Source: Sphingobacterium sp. GVS05A (GTDB lineage: Bacteria > Bacteroidota > Bacteroidia > Sphingobacteriales > Sphingobacteriaceae). From it: a stretch of DNA of 64,000 nucleotides. Both the position numbers and the translations under genes were made by a program. The stretch's first letter is position 1. Each line of letters opens with the position of its first letter. The DNA is taken from NCBI RefSeq assembly GCF_019969845.1, contig NZ_JAHXYR010000003.1, positions 248,001 through 312,000 of the forward strand, given 5' to 3'. The notes under the pieces are model-generated. The model was not told the origin of the DNA. It made no database searches and saw only the letters and a program-made list of their open reading frames with translations. Of this stretch, positions 9,601 to 17,800 are shown piece by piece.

Positions 9601-9771
9601 AGCGTGTTTTTTACAGCTACTGATGTTTTTTTGTTTACAAATTATACAGGATTAGATCCTGAAAGTAATATGAATACCCCTGGCTTAGGTGGTATTGGTG
9701 GTTATGGTATCGACTTTGGAAACATGGCGAAACCTAGGGGTTTTAACTTTGGTCTTACTTTAAAATTATAG
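6688..9771 (+). CDS. SusC/RagA-family TonB-linked outer-membrane receptor (pair 2)
   Basis: This 1027-residue receptor has a signal peptide (1-20, CTAFSQ), a carboxypeptidase-regulatory-like domain (22-92), the TonB-box-like DEVIVTAYG (100-108), a plug with LKGPEATAQFGSQGAGGAIL, and a C-terminal barrel ending in FNFGLTLKL. It resembles the receptor at 766 at the plug start (GIKRDRKSLGY here, GIKKEKRALGY there), suggesting the pairs arose by duplication and divergence. Its SusD partner follows 12 bp downstream, then two more lipoproteins, giving a four-gene operon that ends at the terminator at 13192. The ligand is unknown. Confidence 0.93.
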   Translation: MKRSLLLLMSLLCMYCTAFSQKVITGKVTDTKGEALKGVTVQEKGKNTQTATSSIGAYKITVSDGATLIFRSVGYTSTEENIQGRSVINVVLSDNSAAIDEVIVTAYGIKRDRKSLGYSTPIVSGEDVSDTQRESFFQGLQGRVPGLSINSTSGLPGASAQIVLRGFASISGDNNALIVVDGIPINNSTINENDLASNGANQSLDYSNRAMDINPDDIETYTVLKGPEATAQFGSQGAGGAILITTKKGKAGKFTANYTFSGRVESVNKFPERQYVYAQGLNGSYDGTASTALGPRYPEGVHIYEDNVKNFFTTGYNQKHSLAFEGGTEKVTYRWSNEYNNNTGVVPNTLYKRFSTRLNSTAKFGDKLEFNTSLNYIYSKNDKVRRGASGYLMTLMSFNPIFDVRDWIDDKGNRVLHNSDIFNERDNPFWDVYRNTAYDVVNRVLATSNISYRANSWLSLNGIIGIDFSNTLGQSVYHPQSFSGSGSSTAMRNGSINEYTVNGRILSGSFMANVKKNLSKDFSFRANLGAEFKDYDFLTNSQYGEDFYDPDFYSINNTFPSSRLVKSAAANFRTVGFMAQTGFGYLNDMVYLNLTGRLDAASRMMPNNPYFAYPSASLAFNFTDLDFFKDKVSWMTNGKYRVSVGTTGKAPYKSYYTLSNFEPKNTTGGGFAYGVNGGNPNLKAEKTRDFETGLELALLDRRLTFDFSYFNRLSTGQIIMPRLSYGSGFVLRMMNGGEVKTYGTELQTTINPIRRDNLKWDLTFNFTQYKGKVLSLAEDLPELYESDTQVLGGVRSGVVPGYSIGTLTGTRFKRNDRGDVLINAQTGLPIAGTDRYYPIGDRIPDFTLGIVNKLTYKDFYLTFLWDWRKGGDVLNGLDYRLYINGMSSKTLNREEPRVIAGVLEDGLQNSENPTINRIAVTPYSSSGYYTVNTEPQMFIEKDIYTVRLRDVTLRYSLPKHLTRKIGAQAGLSVFFTATDVFLFTNYTGLDPESNMNTPGLGGIGGYGIDFGNMAKPRGFNFGLTLKL

Positions 9772-9783
9772 GAGGAAAAAGAG

Positions 9784-11352
9784 ATGCGTAAACGTTTCTA
9801 TATAATCGTTGTTGCCGTACTCATGCTGATGAGTGGTTGCAGAAAATACCTGGATATAAATGAAAATCCGTCTAATCCTCAGTTGGTGAAAGCTGAGTTG
9901 TTATTAGCGCCTATTATAGCGCAGATGGCAAGTGGATATTCGCAGGATCAGCGTCAGATGAATAAATTTAATCAGACAATTCTTGGTGGGAGTAGTGATG
10001 TTTCTTCCAAAATTTGGGAAAAACACGGTTTCCCGGAAAGAAGCGATGTTGGGGGTGTCATGTGGCGTATGGTATATTTTGATCTGGGATTGAATCTGGA
10101 GCGTATGATAAAAGATGCGCTAGAAAATGAAAAATATGAGTATGCGGCGATTGGTTATGCGATAAAAGCTTGGGGGTACCAATCTCTGACGGACTATCAT
10201 GGGCCAGTTATCCTAGATGAGGCATTTCGCTCAAACCAACTTTCGTTCAAATACAATGACCAACCGGAGGTCTATGCGAAAGTAAGGCAATGGTGTGATT
10301 CGGCATTGTTATACCTCGATAAAAAGAGTCCGATAGATTATAGTGCTTCATTGAATTCTATAAAAGGAGATAATTTATATCGGGGTAATATGGAGCAGTG
10401 GCGGCGTTTTGTGTATGGTTTGAAAGCGATACAATATATTCATTTGGTCAATAAGCAGGATTTTAAAGATAAATATGCTGATTCTGTGGCAAAATTTGTT
10501 GATCTGTCCTTTCAATCTATCGCAGACGATGCGGGGGTCAAGTTTACTGGAGATAAGTCTGCGAATGCGAATGTGGTAAGCGCTTTGTTTGGAATCTATA
10601 CAACCTCCTATTATAATCGTGCAGGGAAGCCTATTGTCAGTTATCTTACAGGGGGACTTCGTGGTACGCCAATTGAGAATCCAAAATCATCTACTGATCC
10701 TCGTTTGTCCCGCATGCTGATGATAAATAATGTGAGGGATAGTATTTATATCGGCGGGGAGCCAAATGTTACGAATAGTACCGTGCCAAATATTTTGGGA
10801 GAATTTGTGAACAATACCTATCAGGGGAAATTTATCTTTAGAAATACGGTCGATTTTCCCTTAATGACACATGCGCAATTGCAATTGGTGAAAGCCGAAG
10901 CGTTGTTTGTTAAAGGAGATAAATCTGGAGCTTATGATGCTTATCAAAAAGGAATTGTGGCACATATGAACTTTGTGAATAAATATATAGATAATAAAGA
11001 AGTTGCGATTTCGCTGAATGATATGAAGGCTTATCTGGAAGGAGGCGAAGTTGCAAAATCTGCTGCGGACCTGACTTTGGCTGATATTATGGGGCAGAAG
11101 TATATAGTGCAATGGGGGTGGGGAGGCTTAGAGCAATGGTGTGATCTTAGGAAATATCGTTACAGTTCAGATATCTTTAGACAGTATATTCCATTAAGTG
11201 GCAGTCAGCTTACTTATAATGATTATTGTTACAGGGTGCGGCCGCGTTATAATTCAGAATATGTTTGGAATGAAAAGGAATTGGATCGTTGGGGCGCATT
11301 GGAGCCTGAATATATAACTAAACCAACCTGGTTTGTTACTGCTGAGAATTGA
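9784..11352 (+). CDS. SusD-like nutrient-binding lipoprotein (pair 2)
   Basis: This 522-residue lipoprotein has a lipobox Cys19 (LMSGC), then RKYLDINENPSNP, the usual N-terminal signature of the SusD-like_2 branch. QLQLVKAEALFVKGDKSGAY and LEQWCDLRKYRY match the conserved TPR helix and C-terminal segment of the family. It should cap the SusC barrel encoded upstream. The genes are 12 bp apart, with an AGGAGG-like stretch just before this start, which is unusual for this lineage. The next gene follows after 18 bp. Confidence 0.9.
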   Translation: MRKRFYIIVVAVLMLMSGCRKYLDINENPSNPQLVKAELLLAPIIAQMASGYSQDQRQMNKFNQTILGGSSDVSSKIWEKHGFPERSDVGGVMWRMVYFDLGLNLERMIKDALENEKYEYAAIGYAIKAWGYQSLTDYHGPVILDEAFRSNQLSFKYNDQPEVYAKVRQWCDSALLYLDKKSPIDYSASLNSIKGDNLYRGNMEQWRRFVYGLKAIQYIHLVNKQDFKDKYADSVAKFVDLSFQSIADDAGVKFTGDKSANANVVSALFGIYTTSYYNRAGKPIVSYLTGGLRGTPIENPKSSTDPRLSRMLMINNVRDSIYIGGEPNVTNSTVPNILGEFVNNTYQGKFIFRNTVDFPLMTHAQLQLVKAEALFVKGDKSGAYDAYQKGIVAHMNFVNKYIDNKEVAISLNDMKAYLEGGEVAKSAADLTLADIMGQKYIVQWGWGGLEQWCDLRKYRYSSDIFRQYIPLSGSQLTYNDYCYRVRPRYNSEYVWNEKELDRWGALEPEYITKPTWFVTAEN

Positions 11353-11370
11353 TAAAATTGATTGAACATT

Positions 11371-12174
11371 ATGAGATTTTTATATAAAACTATATTTTTT
11401 GGACTAGCGGCATTCGGAATAGTCGCTTGTAAAAAATCTATTCAAGACTTCGGTCAAGTGGAGTTCTTGGGTAGTGGTGATGTTATCGTTAAAATAAATA
11501 TGGCTTCAATTTATCCTGATGATCGCTATATGTATGTTAAGTTTGACGGACAACGGGTTACTTCGCTAATCAGGGGTCGAGAGCCATTTCCAGGTGGTGG
11601 TTATAATACAAGAGGGGATTCTCGACCTGATTTTTTGAAATATAAGGCTGGTAATATTAAGGTTCAGGTGGGGCTTCCTTATCGTATAGATGATGGTAGG
11701 GATTCAATAGTCCTGTATGAAACGCAGGTGAATTTCGAAGCAGGGAAAAGGTATACATTACATGTGACCGATACAGCTAGTAATACCAAGATGATTTTGA
11801 ATGAAGAAGATTTGTCTCGGCCAGACTCTACGCAGGCTCGTTATCGATTCACGAATCTGATGCCTAATGTTCCTGCGATAGACTTGTACTATGGGGCGGC
11901 TGCAACTGCCGCTGAGCCGACCCAAGATTCTTTGGTCGCAAAAAATATCCAATACCTTGATAGTAGTCCTTATTTTGAATTGAATCGTATTGCGACGAGG
12001 ACCTGGAAGATCCGGCCTGCCGGTGCTCCGGTTACAAATGCTTCGGTTATTGCATTTTATTCGAATGCGGGTGCTGTTCTTGATAGAAGGTCCTATGCTG
12101 TGTATGCGTTAGGGTATAATGGATTTACGACGGCGATTATGAAGCCTTATCTTTCATTTTTCTTAGTCCGATAG
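11371..12174 (+). CDS. DUF4397-like lipoprotein
   Basis: This lipoprotein is 267 residues long when read from the ATG at 11371; a TTG nine bases upstream is less likely. The leader ends in lipobox Cys20 (GIVACKK). ARYRFTNLMPNVPAIDLYYG (about residue 155 on) closely resembles the DUF4397 repeat (RFVNASPDAPAVDVY), a beta-sandwich found in secreted Bacteroidota and Actinobacteria proteins. Such small lipoproteins beside SusCD pairs often act as extra surface glycan-binding proteins, but no binding site can be read here. It sits between susD 2 and the NAGPA-domain gene, with 2 bp to the latter, so they are surely co-translated. Confidence 0.7.
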   Translation: MRFLYKTIFFGLAAFGIVACKKSIQDFGQVEFLGSGDVIVKINMASIYPDDRYMYVKFDGQRVTSLIRGREPFPGGGYNTRGDSRPDFLKYKAGNIKVQVGLPYRIDDGRDSIVLYETQVNFEAGKRYTLHVTDTASNTKMILNEEDLSRPDSTQARYRFTNLMPNVPAIDLYYGAAATAAEPTQDSLVAKNIQYLDSSPYFELNRIATRTWKIRPAGAPVTNASVIAFYSNAGAVLDRRSYAVYALGYNGFTTAIMKPYLSFFLVR

Positions 12175-12176
12175 TT

Positions 12177-13169
12177 ATGAAAAAGAATATATTATATTGC
12201 CCAATTAAGATCAGCTTGATGTTTGTCTTGTTTTTGATCTCTTTTGTTTCCTGTAAGAAAAGGGATGATTATCCTAAATTTGATGACAAAAAAGATGGGC
12301 TTGTGCCAGAAGATGTTATTCCTCCAGACGATAAAATCGAAAAAATTACCCAGAAAATTATGAATCAGGCAGATGTAGTTGGGGTTTTTCAGATGGATTC
12401 TACAGTTAGTCTGGCTGATGGATTAGAAAGGACCCATATTCGGTTTCTTAATAAATTAAATCAACCGACGAGCATTCAAATCTTAGAAATAGATCTCAAG
12501 AAAAAGATTGTTCCTTATGTGATGAGTTCGTTCGATGATCATCTTTATGTCGCGCAGCCGGTTTCGGATATGGCTAAATATAATGAGGTTTCATCTGGAG
12601 GGGAGATTCTGGCTGTGATTAATGGGGCTACTACTTCTACTTATTCCTATATAAAAAATGGGCGTAAGATCAATATTTCTACCACTTCAGGAAAGGAAAA
12701 GACCAGGCCGTTCTTTGCTGTTCAATCTGACGGGACAGCGTATATTGGAAATTGTTTTGATACTTTGCAGTTTAATTTTGAGCCTTATGATATAAATAAA
12801 TTTAAGGGTTTGATTTCTGGGACAGGCTGGCTGCAGTATAGAGGAGGTGTTATTGTGTCTACTTCGGCAGTGGTGCAGGCAAATACAGCTCTTGGCTTAT
12901 CTTCTGATAGATCTATCTTATATGCCGTTGTCGTAGATGGGGCAAATAGTAGTTTTTCAGTGGGCGTCACTTTTAATGATTTGGCTCGGATAATGAAGGC
13001 AATCGGTTCTTATGATGCTTTTGTGGTTAATAGCGGTGGTGCTAGTGTAATGGCTCAGCGGCAGCTTTCTGCCGGTTCGGTTGGATTGGCGTCGTGGAAC
13101 GTTGTGAATAAGCCGCCTGTGAGCATGATTGGTAGTTTAAATGGAGTTGGTTTTGTGAAAATGAAGTAA
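12177..13169 (+). CDS. NAGPA-domain (phosphodiester glycosidase) lipoprotein
   Basis: This 330-residue lipoprotein has Cys26 after SFVSC and a charged linker rich in Lys and Asp. The C-terminal two thirds match the phosphodiester glycosidase domain (PF09992, NAGPA): ILAVINGATTSTY replaces the usual NGGFF motif, RPFFAVQSDGTAYIG is typical, and VVDGANSS and FVVNSGGASVMAQ match the glycine-rich C-terminal motif. Members cleave sugars from alpha-phosphodiester links. The Gly-to-Ala and Asp-to-Asn changes in the motifs leave activity uncertain. It ends the susCD 2 operon, 20 bp before the terminator stem. An attractive but unproved role is acting on sugar-phosphate decorations of cell walls. Confidence 0.75.
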   Translation: MKKNILYCPIKISLMFVLFLISFVSCKKRDDYPKFDDKKDGLVPEDVIPPDDKIEKITQKIMNQADVVGVFQMDSTVSLADGLERTHIRFLNKLNQPTSIQILEIDLKKKIVPYVMSSFDDHLYVAQPVSDMAKYNEVSSGGEILAVINGATTSTYSYIKNGRKINISTTSGKEKTRPFFAVQSDGTAYIGNCFDTLQFNFEPYDINKFKGLISGTGWLQYRGGVIVSTSAVVQANTALGLSSDRSILYAVVVDGANSSFSVGVTFNDLARIMKAIGSYDAFVVNSGGASVMAQRQLSAGSVGLASWNVVNKPPVSMIGSLNGVGFVKMK

Positions 13170-13191
13170 TATCAATTAAAATAGATTGCGT

Positions 13192-13224
13192 AAAAAAGTC
13201 GGAAGGATTTCTTCCGACTTTTTT
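13192..13224 (+). terminator. rho-independent terminator ending susCD 2 operon
   Basis: Stem AAGTCGGAAG (13196-13205) pairs with CTTCCGACTT (13211-13220) across a short loop. A-rich sequence precedes it and a T run follows. The sequence is A/T-symmetric, so it could work in both directions, although both neighbours read rightward. Confidence 0.9.
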
Positions 13225-13451
13225 ATTAGGGTGCGGTTAGGGTAAAGATGTGCGTTATTATGCTTTATTGTGAGTGTTTTTTTTATAACCATGTTTAATG
13301 GGAATGTTTTTTGAAAAGATATATTTGAGGTGTTTTTGTTTATGAAAACGTCTTTTTTCTTGTTTTTTAGTCGAATATAGGGCTTTTTAATCTTGAAGGC
13401 TTGGGTAGGATACTTAGTGTGCACTTACTTTATTTTGCGTTTTTTAATTTG

Positions 13452-13470
13452 TTTCGTTTATAAAACGAAA
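13452..13470. repeat. inverted repeat TTTCGTTT/AAACGAAA
   Basis: Perfect 8-bp arms flank the centre ATA, about 80 bp upstream of the namZ start. A related imperfect copy, GTTTATGAAAACG, lies about 115 bp further upstream. This may be a second operator for the namZ unit. The function is inferred from position only. Confidence 0.4.
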
Positions 13471-13505
13471 AAATCTACTTACTTTTATCCTGATTTTCAA
13501 TTATT

Positions 13506-13532
13506 CATGCATAAAACTGCATTTTATGCATG
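13506..13532. promoter_or_regulatory. 27-bp palindromic operator candidate upstream of namZ
   Basis: Two perfect 11-bp arms (CATGCATAAAA and TTTTATGCATG) flank the centre CTGCA, 17 bp before the first in-frame ATG of the lipoprotein start. Each arm contains GCATAAAA, the half-site also seen upstream of susC 2 and the metallophosphoesterase gene, and in a variant form upstream of susC 1. The symmetry and position suggest a dimeric repressor site. No regulator in this window is an obvious owner. Confidence 0.55.
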
Positions 13533-13551
13533 GTCTAATGGTCTATTTATG

Positions 13552-14793
13552 ATGAAACATACCTTACTAAAATTAACCTTCGTGGTCTCTCTTTTCTCCC
13601 TGGCTTCTTCTTGTGGTTATGCGCGAAGAACCGTTGTCCTGAATGAAACGAATGCTATGGATGATGTAAAAGGGAGTGTCGGTACTACTATTCCTGGGGC
13701 GGATCAATTGTCGCTGTATTTGCCGCAACTAAAAGGCAAAAAAGTCGGTATTATGGGGAATCAAACTTCCATTGTAGGGGACGATAAAAAGCATTTAGTG
13801 GATGTGTTGCTTGAAAATAAAGTAGATCTGAAGTTTGCTTTCGCTCCGGAACATGGTTTTCGTGGGAATGTTGAACGTGGAGAGAAATTTGGAAACGATA
13901 TTGATCAAAAAACTGGATTACCTTTATTTACTCTTTACGGCGGTAATAAAAAACAAGATTCGATTGTCAATTCCATCGATGTGATGATTTTTGACTTACA
14001 GGATGTGGGAGCACGCTTCTATACGTACATTACTTCTTTACACCGTGTCATGGAATTATGTGCGAAGCACAATAAGAAACTTATTGTTTTGGATCGCCCT
14101 AATCCAAACGGAGATCAGGTAGATGGGCCCGTGCGCCATGATGATAAATTTAAGTCAGATGTTTCCTGGCATAAAATTGCCATGATTCATGGATTGACCA
14201 TTGGTGAACTCGCGCAGATGATCAATGGTGAGAAATGGCTGGAGAATGGGCGCCAGGCTGATGTGCAAGTTGTAAAAGTGCAAAACTGGAATCACAAGAA
14301 GATGTATGATCTGCCTGTTATTCCATCGCCAAGCTTACCCAATCAGCTTTCGGTACGCTTATATCTCTCCCTCTGTTTGTTTGAGGGTACAGATATTTCG
14401 GTAGGTCGCGGTACAGACTGGCCCTTTCAGGTGTTGGGATATACAAATCCTGTTTATGGATCTTTTACGTTTACTCCAGGTGAGCGTCATGGTATGTCAA
14501 AGCATGTAGAGGGAAAAGGCGCTATGAATTATGGTATCGACCTACGTAGCCTGAATCCTGATAAACAAAAATTTACACTAAAATACTTGCTGGATTTTTA
14601 TAATAAAACACCGGATAAGACTACGTTTTTTGCTCGGCCAGAATTTTTTGATAAGCTAGCTGGGACAGATCAATTGCGCAAACAAATTATGGACGGAGAA
14701 TCCGAGGGGCAGATTCGCGCTTCTTGGGCTGCAGACTTGAAGGTTTACAAGCAAATGCGTAAAAAGTACCTGTTGTATAGCGATTTTGAATAA
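13552..14793 (+). CDS. namZ: NamZ-type exo-beta-N-acetylmuramidase (GH171, DUF1343), lipoprotein
   Basis: From the ATG at 13552 (13549 is also possible) this is a protein of about 414 residues with a leader and lipobox Cys21 (SLASSC). Starts further upstream would place the operator palindrome inside the gene and spoil the signal peptide. DUF1343 motifs are clear: KKVGIMGNQTS, FAPEHGFRGN, IFDLQDVGARFYTYI, VLDRPNPNG, and SVGRGTDWPFQV further on. Known NamZ enzymes remove terminal MurNAc from the non-reducing end of peptidoglycan fragments. Here it leads an operon with SusCD pair 3 (70 bp to susC) and lies upstream of MurQ and a symporter, which supports MurNAc release as its job. Confidence 0.88.
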   Translation: MKHTLLKLTFVVSLFSLASSCGYARRTVVLNETNAMDDVKGSVGTTIPGADQLSLYLPQLKGKKVGIMGNQTSIVGDDKKHLVDVLLENKVDLKFAFAPEHGFRGNVERGEKFGNDIDQKTGLPLFTLYGGNKKQDSIVNSIDVMIFDLQDVGARFYTYITSLHRVMELCAKHNKKLIVLDRPNPNGDQVDGPVRHDDKFKSDVSWHKIAMIHGLTIGELAQMINGEKWLENGRQADVQVVKVQNWNHKKMYDLPVIPSPSLPNQLSVRLYLSLCLFEGTDISVGRGTDWPFQVLGYTNPVYGSFTFTPGERHGMSKHVEGKGAMNYGIDLRSLNPDKQKFTLKYLLDFYNKTPDKTTFFARPEFFDKLAGTDQLRKQIMDGESEGQIRASWAADLKVYKQMRKKYLLYSDFE

Positions 14794-14802
14794 CCTATTG
14801 CG

Positions 14803-14831
14803 AACAATACTAACGAATAAACAATACTAAC
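14803..14831 (+). repeat. tandem direct repeat between namZ and susC 3
   Basis: AACAATACTAAC occurs at 14803-14814 and again at 14820-14831, a 17-bp period, within the 70-bp gap. It may mark a processing or regulatory site, or may be a small duplication. No hairpin or promoter box was seen with it. Confidence 0.5.
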
Positions 14832-14863
14832 TAGAATCATTTATTTTTAAAACTCTATAATCA

Positions 14864-17800
14864 ATGAGAAAATTTGTACTATTTTCTGTTGCTCTTGGAT
14901 TGAGTTTTCCTTCTGAATCCTATTCTTTCGTAAAGAAAGAGGGCGCTTTGAGCAGTGCTAACTTGACAAGTGCTCTTCTTCGCTCTTCATCGAAGACTTC
15001 GGTTCAAAATACGGTGCAAGGTACTGTAACGGATGGAAAAGGCCCAGTCTCAGAAGTAAGCGTTTCTGTCATTGGCGGGACCGCGTCTACTAAAACCGAT
15101 GCACAGGGGCATTTCAAGATTACAGCCGCTGTGGGAAGTAAGCTGCGTTTTTCATCCATTGGGTATGTTGCGCAAGATGTTACTGTTATGTCAAATACAG
15201 TTAATGTGACGTTGGTGGATGATAATCAATCCTTGGAAGAGGTTGTTGTTGTCGGTTATGGTACACAAAAGAAAGGTAATTTGACAGGAGCAGTTGCTTC
15301 TATAAATATTAAAGAGACGATGCAGGGGCGGCCAATTGCCGACGCTGGTCGTGCAATGCAAGGGAGTACGCCAGGTTTGAGTGTTACTATACCTAATGGC
15401 GAGGTTGGATCTGATCCGACAATTAAGATTCGGGGACAAATAGGATCTATTAATGGATCTAGCAATCCATTGATCTTATTGGATAATGTTGAAATCCCAA
15501 GCATTAATGTTGTCAATCCTGATGATATTGAGTCAATTACTGTTTTAAAAGATGCTGCTGCTTCTTCTATTTATGGTGCTAAGGCGGCATTTGGTGTTGT
15601 TCTGATAACGACTAAGCAGGGGGCTAAAACGGAAAGTAATACAATCAGTTATTCCAATAATTTCTCTTTTCAGAATCCATTCAAGAAATATGAAATGGGG
15701 ACAGTGGATGCTTTGAGGTATTCGTTGGATGCTGGAAAACGAGAAGGAAACAATTTTGTTGGGGCTTTCTATAAAATCAACGAAGAGAGCTACAAGAGAG
15801 CTGTCGAATGGCAGGAAAAGTATGGCGGTTCTATTGGTAAAGACGATCCAACCTTGTATGAGCGTGACTGGTATTTTGATCCTGCTACAGGATATAAATA
15901 TGGTGTCAGGACTTACGATCCATTTGATTATATGATTCGTGAATGGGCTCCGACACAGCAGCATAATCTGTCACTGTCAGGGAAGACTGGTAAAACAGGT
16001 TATAACGTTGGGTTGGGGATGCTCGATCAGTCCGGTATGTTAAAAACCAATACAGATCAATTCTCGCGTTACAATGCGTCAGTAAGAGTTACAAGTGAAT
16101 TAAACAAGTATATTACAGCGCGTGCAGGTGCCATCTATTCTCGGACGAATAAACAGTATCCTTATGCAACAAATTCAACCACGGCCGATCCGTGGCTTTA
16201 TATGTATCGATGGAGTTCATTGTATCCGTACGGAAATGATGGTGACGGCGATCCGATCCGTAGCCCTGCCTATGAGACTGGGGCGGCAAATGTTGCCAGT
16301 CAAGTGAAGAATTACATGAATTTTAATGCCGGTGCTACAGTAAACTTTATGGAAAACTGGAAGCTTGATTTTGATTATACGTTGTCAAATCAAGAAATGC
16401 TCTGGAACCAGCCGGGAACTCGTTTTACTGCTGGTAATTCATGGGGTGCGCCAGTGAAAAAATTAGATGCTGCTGGCAATCAGAGATATGTGGATGGATC
16501 GGGTAACTATGTGGATGCTTCGGCTACAGGTGCTGTGCCAGCATATGATTTAGACTATTTTACATATACAGCATCCGGAGCTAATCCGGATCATTACCGC
16601 AGGGATAATTCAAATATTCTACGTCACACGATCAACGCTTTTACGACGTATAATTTAAATCTTGATGGTGGTCATGATTTTAAATTTATGTTAGGTCTAA
16701 ACCGTATCGCGGAGAAGACAGAAAATTCTTGGACTCAAGTTACTAAATTGCTAGATATTAAGAATCCGCAATTGACATTTGGTTCAGGAACTGTGACTGG
16801 ATCGGGTGCGAAATTTTGGGAATCACAAATAGGTTTCTTCGGTCGTGTGAATTATGCTTATAAAGATAAATATCTTTTTGAGGCTAATTTGCGTAGAGAT
16901 GGGTCTTCAAAATTCCCGACAAACTTAAGATGGAAGTGGTATCCATCGGTGTCCGCAGGATGGGTAGTGTCGCAAGAGTCTTTTATGGATTGGTCTAGTG
17001 ATTTTATGAACCAATTGAAAATCCGAGGATCTTGGGGTAGTATTGGGGATCAATCTGTTTCCAATGCGTTATACACAAGTTTTATGGAAAACTCGCAATC
17101 TACATGGATAGGCAATGCCGGTGATAGGAATTGGTTTGTCGGAACGCCGGCGGCGGTTTTATCTGCTATCGGTTGGCAAGATATTGCAACATTAGATGTT
17201 GGTTTTGATGCGCGTTTCTTTAAAAACAAACTGGGTTTTGTATTTGATTGGTATCAACGGGATACAAAGAATATGATTGTACCAATGGAGGGTGTTGCGC
17301 CAACATTTGGTTCTAAAGCTCCTATGGGTAATTTTGGAGCATTGCGCACTCGCGGATGGGAATTTGCTGTCGATTTTAATCATCGATTTGAGAATGGCTT
17401 AGGTATCAACTTGCGAGCTAACATTTCTGATGCGAAGTCTGTTATCACGGAATATGGAACCACAACGATTGTTACTGAAAACTATAGTGGTAAGACTTAT
17501 GGCGAAATTTGGGGATATGAAACAGATCGTTTATATCAAAATAGCGATTTCGTCTATAATGGAAATGACTTAGTTACCGCGGTTATAGATGGTAAGACAA
17601 TGAATAAGTTGTCGGATCCGAATGGAGCTTACCAAAGCTGGGTGCAAAATTCCGCGACATTCCGCTTTGGCCCAGGTGATGTTAAATTCAAGGACCTGAA
17701 CGGAGATGGTAAGATCGATAATGGTAAGAAAACATTGGCGGACCATGGTGATTTGAAAGTTATTGGTAATTCAACCCCGCGATATGAGTATGGCTTTAGA

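Larger units (their letters stand above)
13225..13548. promoter_or_regulatory. regulatory region upstream of namZ
   Basis: This AT-rich stretch precedes the NamZ start codon. An open frame continues upstream from namZ to 13393, but it has no ATG near its beginning and runs through two palindromes, so I read it as regulatory DNA. It holds TTTTGTTTATGAAAACG (about 13334), a perfect 8-bp-arm inverted repeat (13452-13470) and the 27-bp operator-like palindrome (13506-13532). No clear TAnnTTTG box was found, only near matches such as TATTTTG. Confidence 0.5.

Noticed and set aside
13393..13551. N-terminal extension of NamZ by 53 codons
   Set aside because: The extension has no good start codon at its beginning, spoils the lipoprotein leader and runs through two palindromes, so the start is placed at 13552.
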